Of a DNA stretch of 64,000 nt, positions 45,960 through 54,084 are shown piece after piece; within the stretch, counting starts at the first letter, position 1; every line of letters starts with the position of its first letter. Both the position numbers and the translations under genes were made by a program. The notes below the pieces were generated by a model. It was not told where the DNA came from. It saw only the letters and a list, made by a program, of their open reading frames with translations, and did no database searches. This DNA comes from Arthrobacter agilis (GTDB lineage Bacteria > Actinomycetota > Actinomycetes > Actinomycetales > Micrococcaceae): NCBI RefSeq assembly GCF_030816075.1, contig NZ_JAUSXO010000001.1, positions 992,001 to 1,056,000 on the forward strand, given 5' to 3'.

Positions 45960-46817
45960 TCAGGCCGAAGCGGCCTCTGCCGTCGAGAGGGTCTGCAGGC
46001 CGGTGACCCGCAGCAGGTCCAGCCTCGCCTCGTCCTCGCTGCCCGGGACGACGGTGTAGACGACGACGCGCAGATCGCTCCCCGGCACGGTGAGGACGTC
46101 GCAGTCGACGCTGATCGGTCCCACGGGGGTACCCGTGACGGTCTTGCGGCTGGAGCGATGCTCGGCGACCCGCGCCCCCGCCCATCGCCGTTCGAACTCC
46201 GGTGATGCGGTGCGCAGCCTGGCCACGAGCCCTCCCAGCTCGGCGTCGTTCGGGTAGCGTCCCACCGCCGTCCGCAGGTCGGCAGCGAGATCGCTCGCGA
46301 AGTCGTCCGCGTGCTGGTCGTCGAACTCCGTCCCCTCGTGTCCGGAGGTGAAGTGGCGCCAGACGAGATTGCGCTCGCGACCGGTCAGGGCGGACGGGTC
46401 TCCGTTCAGGGCCGCCCAGAGCGGATTCCACAGCAGGATGTCGTGGGCTGCGGTGAAGACGGCCAGTGGCACATCCCCCAGGCGATCGACAATGCGCTGC
46501 ACGCCCGGCGAGATGTGCCGGGGTACCCGGCCCGACGGCGGTACGGCTCCGGCGGCCCGGTAGAGATGATCGCGTTCCTTCTCGGACAACCTCAGCGCGA
46601 CGGCGAGGGCACCGAGCAACTGCGGGGAGGGATGGGTGGCCCGCCCCTGCTCGAGGCGGACGACGTAGTCGACGCTGATGTTGGCGAGGGCGGCGAGTTC
46701 CTCACGCCGCAGCCCCACACTCCGGCGTCCGGCACCCGCAGGAAGCCCGACGTCCTGCGGTGTAAGCCGTTCGCGCCAGGACCTGAGGACACTGGCGAAT
46801 TCGTTCTCGATGCTCAC
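45960..46817 (-). CDS. XRE-family transcriptional regulator with MmyB-type ligand domain
   Basis: A 285-residue regulator. The N-terminal HTH (about 30-75: SVGLRREELAALANISVDYV, then RLEQGRATHPSPQLL) is followed by a C-terminal MmyB/PAS-like ligand-binding domain (about 110-280; AVFTAAHDILLWNPLWAAL and the conserved WRHFTS). This subfamily typically controls a divergently transcribed oxidoreductase gene, and here an SDR gene starts 89 bases away in the opposite direction. GTG at 46817. Confidence 0.9.
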   Translation of the reverse strand: MSIENEFASVLRSWRERLTPQDVGLPAGAGRRSVGLRREELAALANISVDYVVRLEQGRATHPSPQLLGALAVALRLSEKERDHLYRAAGAVPPSGRVPRHISPGVQRIVDRLGDVPLAVFTAAHDILLWNPLWAALNGDPSALTGRERNLVWRHFTSGHEGTEFDDQHADDFASDLAADLRTAVGRYPNDAELGGLVARLRTASPEFERRWAGARVAEHRSSRKTVTGTPVGPISVDCDVLTVPGSDLRVVVYTVVPGSEDEARLDLLRVTGLQTLSTAEAASA

Positions 46818-46906
46818 GATGATCCGATCTTGCTGAGGGTGGTACTCCCGGTCCTACTGTTCAACCGTGCCTTGGTGTCCGCCCGGACCGGGCAGAGGAT
46901 GAACCC
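46818..46906. promoter_or_regulatory. Divergent promoter between XRE regulator and SDR
   Basis: An 89-base gap that must hold both promoters and the likely operator of the XRE regulator. TTGCTG at 46830-46835 and TACTGT at 46855-46860 (spacer 19) may serve the SDR gene. The near-repeats GGTACTCCC and GGTCCTACT lie between them (46841-46859) and are candidate half-sites. Confidence 0.45.
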
Positions 46907-47587
46907 ATGACAACAACACTAATCACCGGCGCCAACAAGAGCCTCGGCCTGGAGACCGCCCGACGCCTCATCGATGCCGGCCACACGGTATACGCCGGTA
47001 TGCGCGATCCCGCGACCGGGGAGGCGGCCCGGGCCCTCGGTGCCCACATCGTCCAACTCGACGTCCTGGACCAGGCGAGTGTGGACGCGGCGCTCGGCGC
47101 CCTCCCTGCCCTCGATGTCCTCGTCAACAATGCCGGTGTCCTCGGCACCTCCTTCGGCGTGGACGACCTGACGCCCGAGGCCATGCAGGATGTGCTCGAG
47201 ACCAACGTGGTGGGCATCATCCGTGTCACGCAGGCAGCCCTGCCGCTGCTGCGCGCTTCCGGGCAGCCCGTCATCGTGAATGTCGCTTCGGGTGTCGGCT
47301 GGCCCCGGAGCCTGCACACGGAGGGGACGGACGAATTCGCGGTCCCCGTCATCCCCTATGCGGCGTCGAAGGCCGCCGTGATCGCGCTCACCGTGCAGTA
47401 CGCGAAGAACCTGCCCGCCTTCCGCGTCAACGTCAGCGACCCCGGCTACACGGCCACCGACTTCAACGGCCACGGAGGGCACCAGTCGGTCACCGAGGGA
47501 ACCGACGCGACGGTCCACCTGGCGCTTCTCGGCGGCGACGGACCCACGGGCGAGTTCCACAACCGGTTCGGCCGCATCGACTACTGA
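46907..47587 (+). CDS. Short-chain dehydrogenase/reductase
   Basis: A 226-residue SDR. The cofactor motif TGANKSLGLE replaces the usual third Gly of TGxxxGxG by Ser, as in the carbonyl-reductase-like subgroup. NNAG near residue 72 is intact, and the catalytic set is VNVASGVG (Ser) and YAASKAA (Tyr and Lys). NADP(H) is the probable cofactor; the substrate is unknown. It is expected to be controlled by the divergent XRE-family regulator. ATG at 46907. Confidence 0.9.
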   Translation: MTTTLITGANKSLGLETARRLIDAGHTVYAGMRDPATGEAARALGAHIVQLDVLDQASVDAALGALPALDVLVNNAGVLGTSFGVDDLTPEAMQDVLETNVVGIIRVTQAALPLLRASGQPVIVNVASGVGWPRSLHTEGTDEFAVPVIPYAASKAAVIALTVQYAKNLPAFRVNVSDPGYTATDFNGHGGHQSVTEGTDATVHLALLGGDGPTGEFHNRFGRIDY

Positions 47588-47598
47588 GGCAGCCCGGA

Positions 47599-48210
47599 TC
47601 AGGGCCCGGCGACCGCTTCCAGCGGATGGCGCGCGAGTTTCCCGGCGACCCCGCCCCGGACGATCCGCTGCGCCGCCGTCGTCGGCTTGCGCCGTCCCTG
47701 GTCCGTCACGCTCGCCGTGAACTCCTCGGCGAGCGAGAGGCGCGGATAGGCGGCCAGGACCTGCCGCACGAAATCCCGCGGCAGGACGTCCGACCGTGCA
47801 CCACTGATGTCCAGCCCCGTCGCGACTTCCAGCAGGTACCCCTCCACGTCCATCGCCGGGTCCACGGAGGGCCAGTTGTGGCGGACGATCACCTCGAGCG
47901 CACGCTGCCGCCGCTCGGGCGCCCAGCCGGCCCCGGCGGTGAGGGCGACGGCGACGTGCCCGCCGGCCTCCTCGTAGGAGAGTGCGACGTTGTCGAAGGC
48001 CGGGACCAACCCGATGTCGTGAAGGACGGCGGAGGTGTACAGCAGCTCATGGTCGACGCCCCGCCGGTCCTCGATCAGTGCGAACGCCTCGGCCCACAGC
48101 CATGACCGCACCACGTGGTTGAGGACGGCCGGTGAGTGGTAGGAGGACGCCAGGTCGAACGCGGTCCGGGCTGCCTGTGTGTCGGGTGCGGTGAAGTCGT
48201 CCAGCTGCAT
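47599..48210 (-). CDS. HD-domain protein (cyanamide-hydratase-like)
   Basis: A 203-residue HD-superfamily phosphohydrolase-like protein. Metal ligands are visible as a His in HVVRSWLWAEA (about residue 32), the HD pair in LLYTSAVLHDIGLVPAF (about 60-75), and later HNWPSVDP. This spacing resembles the cyanamide hydratase / HD subfamily rather than (p)ppGpp or cyclic-nucleotide enzymes. The substrate is unknown. The ATG at 48210 gives the natural start; the frame runs up to 48285 but overlaps the neighbour's 3' end. It lies seven bases after the STAS-like gene and is probably co-transcribed with it. Confidence 0.8.
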   Translation of the reverse strand: MQLDDFTAPDTQAARTAFDLASSYHSPAVLNHVVRSWLWAEAFALIEDRRGVDHELLYTSAVLHDIGLVPAFDNVALSYEEAGGHVAVALTAGAGWAPERRQRALEVIVRHNWPSVDPAMDVEGYLLEVATGLDISGARSDVLPRDFVRQVLAAYPRLSLAEEFTASVTDQGRRKPTTAAQRIVRGGVAGKLARHPLEAVAGP

Positions 48211-48217
48211 GGCGACA

Positions 48218-48640
48218 TCATTGCAGACGCCGTGGCGCCGGGGGAGCGGCGTCCTGTTCCTGCAGGAGCCATCGCACGGCCACATCCCGGTCGGTGAAGT
48301 ACCGGATCTCGGAGGAGGACCTCACGGTGAACGCCGTCAGGACGAGGTCGACGGCGTCCGAACCGACGACGGCGATCCTCGCGGGATGGGCGTATCCGAG
48401 GATCGCCTCGCGCGCATCCCAGGTGATCTCCTTCAGGGCGGACACCTCCGCCAGGACCGGGAGAGTCGATCTCCCGGAGGCAACCAAGGCGGAACCGACC
48501 CGCGCGATGTCCGCCCGGTCGATCACGAGCCGTGGAGCCCACTGCAGCCTGAGCACGAACGGCAGGACGGTCAGCGAGAACCTGTCCGCGTCCCCAGCGG
48601 CTGCCTGTATCGTCCGGGCGTCGCCCACAGTCGTGTCCAT
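48218..48640 (-). CDS. STAS/SpoIIAA-like small protein
   Basis: A 140-residue protein with an alternating strand-helix pattern: LPFVLRLQWAPRLVIDRADI, then RSTLPVLAEVSALKEITWDA, PARIAVVGSDAVDLVLTAF, and a C-terminal IRYFTDRDVAVRWLLQ. It resembles the small STAS-like / DUF7793-type proteins frequent in Arthrobacter, which have no known function. The closing RYFTDRDVAVRWL motif is the strongest similarity. ATG 48640 chosen with GGAGG ten bases upstream; a GTG at 48658 is an alternative. It sits just upstream of the HD gene on the same strand. Confidence 0.6.
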   Translation of the reverse strand: MDTTVGDARTIQAAAGDADRFSLTVLPFVLRLQWAPRLVIDRADIARVGSALVASGRSTLPVLAEVSALKEITWDAREAILGYAHPARIAVVGSDAVDLVLTAFTVRSSSEIRYFTDRDVAVRWLLQEQDAAPPAPRRLQ

Positions 48641-48787
48641 CCCGTTCAGCGCCTCCACGCGGTCCCGCCGGCACGTCGGAGTGCGGTCAGGACATCGGTG
48701 GGCCGCCGACGGCGGCCGGCCGCACAGAAGGTGACGGCCGGTGGAGATTCGGTGCAGCGTCAGGGCCGGATGGGTGGGGGCGGGGGC

Positions 48788-49142
48788 TCAGAGCCGCCAG
48801 GCCGGCTGACCATCCCACAGGCCGCTGTCCGGGAGCCTGTCGATGAGCTGCCGGACACCCGGGGCGAGGACAGGGAGGCCGTCCACGACGGCGATCAGCG
48901 GGCCGTAGTGCCGTAGCTCGGCCATCTCGTTGGCGAAGTGCAGTGCCCTGGCGTGATCGACGGTGAGTCCCACGCCGCCGGCCGCCACCGGCCTCGAGGG
49001 CCGCCTGCGCCCTGCCGAAGAGGACGGCGTGGGCCAGGTCGGCCGTGGCGGTGTCCGGGTCCTCGAGGGCCGCTCCGTCCCACTCCCGCAGGATCACGTC
49101 CTCCTTGAAGCGGACGCCGACCAGTTCTCCCTCGTATGCCAT
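48788..49142 (-). pseudogene. Small protein gene split by a +1 frameshift
   Basis: Two overlapping frames read as one coherent protein. From ATG 49142 the first 53 residues (MAYEGELVGVRFKEDVILRE ... FGRAQAALEAGG) look genuine. Past about 48988 that frame turns into Arg/Gly/Pro shadow sequence, while the frame shifted by one base continues sensibly (AAGGVGLTVDHARALHFANE ... LIDRLPDSGLWDGQPAWRL) to a stop at 48788. Joined, they give about 117 residues. The break lies in the GC-repeat run GGTGGCGGCCGGCGGCG around 48973-48990, so one extra base, real or from sequencing, explains it. No family recognised; its neighbours are the STAS-like and HD genes on the same strand. Confidence 0.6.
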
Positions 49143-49339
49143 GGCTTCCCCCGATGATCGATCGCTGATTGGAAGTTCCAGCGTCGCAGCCGCTGGTTCC
49201 TACCTACAAGAGACCGTGATGCCGATGTGCAAGTTGTTAGCCGCCCGTTACCTGTGTACACGCCGGAGCTCCTCCCGGGTGGTTCGCGCGGGCGGGCGAC
49301 ACCTCGTCCGGCGCGGCCTCCCGTGCCAGACTGGGACGC

Positions 49340-50494
49340 ATGTGTCCCCGTTCCGCGAAGCCGCGCACGCCCTCCACGTCCCCGAGCGGTAGCCCCTCCC
49401 CGACCGGAGGCACCGGGGACCGCCATCTCGCCGTGCGCCTCGACGACGCCTGGCTCCGCTTCCAGACACGCCTCGCGATCCGGCGCGGCAGGGTCGAGAC
49501 CGTCATCCCGTACACGGGGTACGGGACCACGTCGTGGGTGCGGGTGCTCGCCCGGGTGGTCCTCAGCGACCCGCGGGACACGGGCCGGAGCTCCGAGGCC
49601 GGTCCGCTCAAGCCCCTGGCGGAGGGTATGCGCGGGTGGCGCAACTTCACGAGCGCCCCGGTGGCGCACGCCGTCGTGCACGTCACCATCGGGGAGACGG
49701 TCCACGACGTCGAGGCGGACCGCGGCGGTGTGGTGGACGCCCGCATCCCGGTGACCCTCGACCCGGGCTGGCACACCATCACGGTGCAGTCCGGGGAGTC
49801 GAAGGTCGTCGAAGCCCCCGTGCGGGTCGTCGCGGACGACACGCGATTCGGCGTGGTGTCCGATATCGACGACACCGTCATGGTGACGGCGCTGCCCCGA
49901 CCGTTCCTGGCGGCATGGAACACGTTCGTGCTGGACGAGCACGCGCGGACCCCGACGCCCGGCATGGCCGTGCTCTACGAGCGGATCGTGCGGACCCTTC
50001 CCACCGCGCCCGTCCTGTACCTCTCGACGGGCGCCTGGAACGTGGCGCCCACGCTGTCCCGTTTCCTGTCCCGCAACCTCTACCCGGCGGGGCCCAAGCT
50101 GCTCACCGACTGGGGGCCTACGCGCGACCGCTGGTTCCGGAGCGGCCAGGAACACAAGCGGACGTCCCTCGAGCGCCTGGCCGAGGAGTTCCCCGCCATG
50201 CAGTGGCTGCTGGTGGGCGACGACGGCCAGCACGACGAGGCGATCTACTCGGAGTTCGCGCAGCGCCACCCGCAGAACGTCCGCGCCATCGCGATCCGCC
50301 AGCTCTCCACGGGTGAGGCGGTCCTCGCGGGCGGACGGTCGAAGACCGGGGTGCAGCCGACGCCGGGCATCCCCTGGATCTACGCACCCGACGGCGCGAA
50401 GATGTCCGCGCAGCTCGCGGACCTCGGCATCATCCGGAGCGACACCGACTCCGCCGACGTGCCCGAGGTGCCCGAGGAACCCGAGGGGGAGTGA
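49340..50494 (+). CDS. App1-family (DUF2183) HAD-type phosphatase
   Basis: A 384-residue protein of the App1 / DUF2183 family, related to yeast phosphatidate phosphatase APP1. The HAD-like catalytic motif FGVVSDIDDTVMVTA (about 171-185) carries the two catalytic Asp. VLYLSTGAWNVAPTLSRFL supplies the Ser/Thr motif and LLVGDDGQHDEAIYSEF the acidic third motif. The N-terminal half is a beta-rich domain (TGYGTTSWVRVLARVVL). It probably dephosphorylates a phospholipid or similar substrate, though bacterial members are poorly studied. The C-terminus is acidic. ATG at 49340. Confidence 0.88.
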   Translation: MCPRSAKPRTPSTSPSGSPSPTGGTGDRHLAVRLDDAWLRFQTRLAIRRGRVETVIPYTGYGTTSWVRVLARVVLSDPRDTGRSSEAGPLKPLAEGMRGWRNFTSAPVAHAVVHVTIGETVHDVEADRGGVVDARIPVTLDPGWHTITVQSGESKVVEAPVRVVADDTRFGVVSDIDDTVMVTALPRPFLAAWNTFVLDEHARTPTPGMAVLYERIVRTLPTAPVLYLSTGAWNVAPTLSRFLSRNLYPAGPKLLTDWGPTRDRWFRSGQEHKRTSLERLAEEFPAMQWLLVGDDGQHDEAIYSEFAQRHPQNVRAIAIRQLSTGEAVLAGGRSKTGVQPTPGIPWIYAPDGAKMSAQLADLGIIRSDTDSADVPEVPEEPEGE

Positions 50495-50530
50495 CCCGCG
50501 GGTCGTCGGGCGTCATTCTTCCGCCGATCC

Positions 50531-50559
50531 TTGATGCGTGTCCCGGCCTGTCGTAGCGT
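50531..50559 (+). promoter_or_regulatory. Promoter of metF-metE
   Basis: TTGATG at 50531-50536 and TAGCGT at 50554-50559 with an ideal 17-base spacer. This predicts a transcript starting near 50566, so the mRNA would carry a leader of about 160 bases. The -10 is embedded in an inverted repeat GTAGC...GCTAC (50553-50557 / 50569-50573) that spans the start site and may be an operator. Confidence 0.55.
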
Positions 50560-50572
50560 GTGGTCCTAGCTA

Positions 50573-50660
50573 CACCCGGTCAGCGACTTCCGCGAGGAAG
50601 TGTGGGTGCCCCCCATGCGGGCCTGACATTCGTACGCAGCTCCGCCGCGACCCTTCGCGG
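50573..50660 (+). ncRNA. Candidate structured leader RNA of metF-metE (pseudoknot)
   Basis: At the predicted 5' end of the mRNA, CACCCG (50573-50578) pairs with TGGGTG (50603-50608), and GTCAG (50579-50583), lying inside that stem's loop, pairs with CTGAC (50623-50627). This is an H-type pseudoknot. A 6-bp hairpin with GCGA tetraloop (ACTTCC/GGAAGT, 50586-50601) sits within the loop, and GGGTGCCCCCC follows it. Downstream a 6-bp stem CCGCGA/TCGCGG lies at 50645-50660. Pseudoknots are characteristic of several SAM and SAH riboswitch classes, and the GGGTGCCCC stretch recalls the GGUGC element of SAM-I/IV types, but the whole does not match a class I can name. Regulation by a methionine-cycle metabolite is inference. 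Confidence 0.4.
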
Positions 50661-50724
50661 TCATCCCCATTTCCTGCCGGCCCCACGCCTTCCGGGCGAC
50701 GGCGGCACGTACGAAGAGGACCCG

Positions 50725-51642
50725 ATGTCGTCACCGTCCTACCCTGCACTGTCCTACGAACTGTATCCGCCGCGGAACGCCGAGGCGGAGGAGTCACTGT
50801 GGACGACCATCCGACGGTTGGAGGTCACGCGCCCCGACTTCGTGTCCGTCACCTACGGCGCGGCGGGCAGCAACCGCGAGACCGCCATCGCCCTCCTGCG
50901 ACGACTCCTGACCGAGACGACGCTGAAGCCGCTGGCGCACCTCACCTGCATCGGCAGCAGCCGGGCGGACCTGACGGCGATCGTCGAGCGTCTCATCGGC
51001 GGGGGAGTGCGCGGCATCCTCGCGCTGCGTGGTGATGCGCCCGACGACGGCGACGCCCCGGACGGGCACGCACCGGAGGGCGACGTCGCGCACGCCGACG
51101 CGCTCGTACGGCTGATCCGCGAGGTCGAGGGACAGCGCACGGCGCAGCTGGCGGCCGGGCGCGTCTCCGTGGGCGTGGCAGCGTATGCGACGCGCCACCC
51201 GGCCTCGCCGTCGATGGAGCAGGACGTCGAGGTGCTCCTGGCGAAGGAGGCCGCCGGTGCCGACTTCGCGATCACCCAGGTGTTCTTCCGGCCCTCCGAC
51301 TACGCGGGCCTCGTCCGCCGTGCACGCCGTGCCGGCGTCACCATGCCGATCATCCCCGGCGTGATGCCGATGACGAGCACACGGCGCCTGAAGAAGCTGA
51401 GCGGCCTCGCGGGCATCGACGTCGACCAGGGCCTGTGGGACCGGCTCGAGGGTGCCCGCAGCGACGAGGAGCGCCGCCGCATCGGCGTCGCGGCGACCGT
51501 GGAGCTGGCGCGGGTGGCCCTCGAGGACGGCGCACCGGGCATCCACCTGTACACCTTCAACGAGCACGCCGCCGCACTCGACGTCCTCGACGCCCTCGAC
51601 CTCGAGCGGCCTCCGCAGGCGGGCCTCGCGGCATCCCTGTAG
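50725..51642 (+). CDS. metF: Methylenetetrahydrofolate reductase
   Basis: A 305-residue flavoprotein that reduces 5,10-methylene-THF to 5-methyl-THF, the methyl donor for MetE. Family sequence: SYELYPPRNAEAEESLW near the N-terminus (the catalytic Glu region), FVSVTYGAAGSNR, LAHLTCIGSS, ILALRGDAP (FAD binding) and FAITQVFFRPSDY. The ATG at 50725 has AAGAGGA upstream; the open frame from 50560 lies in the leader. metE follows 49 bases downstream, so both enzymes for the last step of methionine synthesis share one transcript. Confidence 0.95.
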   Translation: MSSPSYPALSYELYPPRNAEAEESLWTTIRRLEVTRPDFVSVTYGAAGSNRETAIALLRRLLTETTLKPLAHLTCIGSSRADLTAIVERLIGGGVRGILALRGDAPDDGDAPDGHAPEGDVAHADALVRLIREVEGQRTAQLAAGRVSVGVAAYATRHPASPSMEQDVEVLLAKEAAGADFAITQVFFRPSDYAGLVRRARRAGVTMPIIPGVMPMTSTRRLKKLSGLAGIDVDQGLWDRLEGARSDEERRRIGVAATVELARVALEDGAPGIHLYTFNEHAAALDVLDALDLERPPQAGLAASL

Positions 51643-51691
51643 CACCACAGCACCGGCAGCCTCCCAGCCACGACAGCCGTCAGGAGATTCC

Positions 51692-54013
51692 ATGTCCGTC
51701 CCCTTCCCCCGCAGCACGATCATCGGCTACCCGCGCATCGGCCCGCGCCGCGAACTGAAGAAGGCACTCGAGGCCTACTGGTCCGGGCAGATGGACGGGG
51801 AGTCCCTCGAGCGTGAGGCCCGCCGCATCCGCGAAGCCACCTATGCCCGGCTGACGGACCTGGGGCTGGATCCGCACGGCAGCGCCATCCCGGCGTCCTT
51901 CTCCCTCTACGACCAGGTGCTGGACACCGCCGTCGTCCTCGGTGCGGTGCCCGACCGCTTCGCCGATCTCCCGGACGGCGACGGCGTGCTCGACCTCGAC
52001 GCGTACTTCACGCTCGCCCGGGGCGACGCGGGTCGACCGCCACTCGAGATGACGAAGTGGTTCGACACCAACTACCACTACCTCGTCCCGGAGATCGGCG
52101 AGCACTCGCCGTTCACCCTGTCCGCGGGGACACTGCTGCGCGACGTCGACGAGGCCGCCGAGGCAGGCTACCGCGTACGGCCCACGGTGATCGGGCCCGT
52201 GACGTTCCTGCTGCTCAGCAAGGCGGCCCACGGGGCCGGCCCGTCCTTCAGCCCGCTCGACCGGCTCGACGACGTCCTGCCCCTCTACGCGGATCTGCTG
52301 CGGCTCCTCGCCGGACGGGGCGTGCGATGGGTCCAGTTCGACGAGCCCGCCCTGGCCGCCGACTGGGCCCTGCCCGAGGAGCGCATCCGGGAGGCCGTCG
52401 GGCGCGCCTACGGCCGGCTCGCGGAGGGGACGGAGCATCCTGCGATCCTCGTGACCACCCCGTACGGATCCCCGGGCACCCACCTGGCCGCGCTCGCGGC
52501 GACCGGCGTCGACGCGGTGCACCTCGATCTCGTCAGGGGTGCCGTGCCCTCGCCGGCGGATCTGGCGTTGTTGTGGGGCAAGACCCTCGTGGCGGGGGTC
52601 GTCGACGGACGCAATGTGTGGAAGGCCGATCTGCGCGCGGCGGCCGCGACGCTCGACGCGCTGAGGACGGACGGCGTGGCCCTGTCCGTGGCGACGTCGA
52701 CCTCGCTCCAGCACGTGCCGCACGACACGGGCGCGGAGCCGGCCCTCGACACACGCCTGAGATCCTGGCTGTCCTTCGCGGACCAGAAGGTCCGGGAGGT
52801 CACGGTCCTCGCACAGCATGCCGCGCATCCCGGTGCGGTCGAGCGCGACATCGCCGCGGCGTCGAGGGTACTGGGGGAGCGGACCGGTGCGCGTGGCGTG
52901 GCACGACCCGAGGTCCGGGCCCGCGCGGCGGCGCTCACGCCGTCGGACGCCGAGCGCCGCCCCTATCCGGAGCGGCGTGCGGCGCAGCAGGCGGTGCTCG
53001 GCCTGCCGCTCCTGCCGACGACGACGATCGGGTCCTTCCCGCAGACCGCGGACGTCCGGTCCGCCCGGGCCCGGAAGGCGAAGGGGACGCTGTCCGAGGG
53101 CGGGTACGAGGCGGCCCTGCAGGACGAGATCCGGCGGGTGATCGGCCTGCAGGAGGAGCTCGGGTTCGACGTGCTGGTGCACGGCGAGCCCGAGCGCAAC
53201 GACATGGTGCAGTACTTCGCCGAGCACCTCGAGGGGTTCGACGTCACGCAGCACGGCTGGGTGCAGTCCTACGGGTCGCGGTGCACGCGCCCGTCCCTCC
53301 TCTGGGGCGATGTGGCGCGGGCCGCACCCATGACGGTGCCCTGGACGTCCTTCGCCCAGTCGCTCACCGACAAGCCCGTCAAGGGCATGCTCACCGGCCC
53401 GGTCACCATCCTCGCCTGGTCCTTCGTCCGCAACGACCAGCCCCTGGCCGAGACCGCCGTCCAGGTGGCGCTCGCGCTGCGCGACGAGGTGGAGGACCTC
53501 GAGCGGTCGGGGACGCGCATCATCCAGGTGGACGAGCCCGCACTGCGCGAACTGCTGCCGCTGCGCCGGGCCGAACAGGCGGCCTACCTCGACTGGGCCG
53601 TGCGGGCCTTCCGCGTCGCGACGTCCTCCGCGGGTCCGGCGACCCAGATCCACACGCACCTCTGCTACTCCGAGTTCGGCGCCGTGATCTCCGCGATCGA
53701 TGGTCTCGACGCCGATGTCACCTCGATCGAGGCCGCGCGATCCCGCATGGAGGTGGTGCACGATCTCGAGGACCACGGCTTCGGCCGCGGGGTAGGGCCA
53801 GGGGTGTACGACATCCACTCGCCGCGCGTGCCCGAGGCCGAGGAGATCCGCGTCCTGCTGCAACGTGCCGTCCGGCACATCCCGGCCGCGCAGGTCTGGG
53901 TCAACCCGGACTGCGGGCTCAAGACGCGCGGGTACCGGGAGGTCGAGGAGTCGCTCCGGAACCTGGTCGACGCCGCCCGGGCCGTCAGGGCATCCGCGTC
54001 GATCCCCGGGTAG
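51692..54013 (+). CDS. metE: Cobalamin-independent methionine synthase
   Basis: A 773-residue MetE, which transfers the methyl group of 5-methyl-THF (polyglutamate) to homocysteine. The N-terminal half starts STIIGYPRIGPRRELKKALE, and the C-terminal catalytic half starts LPTTTIGSFPQT. The zinc site is IHTHLCYSEFG (His and Cys), with Glu and a second Cys in WVNPDCGLKTRG; HGEPERNDMVQYF binds substrate. All are intact. The ATG at 51692 has CAGGAGATT upstream. No cobalamin-dependent metH is in the window. Confidence 0.96.
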   Translation: MSVPFPRSTIIGYPRIGPRRELKKALEAYWSGQMDGESLEREARRIREATYARLTDLGLDPHGSAIPASFSLYDQVLDTAVVLGAVPDRFADLPDGDGVLDLDAYFTLARGDAGRPPLEMTKWFDTNYHYLVPEIGEHSPFTLSAGTLLRDVDEAAEAGYRVRPTVIGPVTFLLLSKAAHGAGPSFSPLDRLDDVLPLYADLLRLLAGRGVRWVQFDEPALAADWALPEERIREAVGRAYGRLAEGTEHPAILVTTPYGSPGTHLAALAATGVDAVHLDLVRGAVPSPADLALLWGKTLVAGVVDGRNVWKADLRAAAATLDALRTDGVALSVATSTSLQHVPHDTGAEPALDTRLRSWLSFADQKVREVTVLAQHAAHPGAVERDIAAASRVLGERTGARGVARPEVRARAAALTPSDAERRPYPERRAAQQAVLGLPLLPTTTIGSFPQTADVRSARARKAKGTLSEGGYEAALQDEIRRVIGLQEELGFDVLVHGEPERNDMVQYFAEHLEGFDVTQHGWVQSYGSRCTRPSLLWGDVARAAPMTVPWTSFAQSLTDKPVKGMLTGPVTILAWSFVRNDQPLAETAVQVALALRDEVEDLERSGTRIIQVDEPALRELLPLRRAEQAAYLDWAVRAFRVATSSAGPATQIHTHLCYSEFGAVISAIDGLDADVTSIEAARSRMEVVHDLEDHGFGRGVGPGVYDIHSPRVPEAEEIRVLLQRAVRHIPAAQVWVNPDCGLKTRGYREVEESLRNLVDAARAVRASASIPG

Positions 54014-54084
54014 GGGAGCGAGCCGGACGGCACGCACCGGCATTCGCCCTCCGCCGTCCGCCGTCCGCGCGTCCCCGGGACGGG

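Noticed and set aside
50560..50724. Assignment of the metF leader to a named SAM-IV, SAM-II or SAH riboswitch class
   Set aside because: The GGGTGCCCC stretch and the pseudoknot are suggestive, but the remaining conserved helices and core sequences of those classes are not seen.
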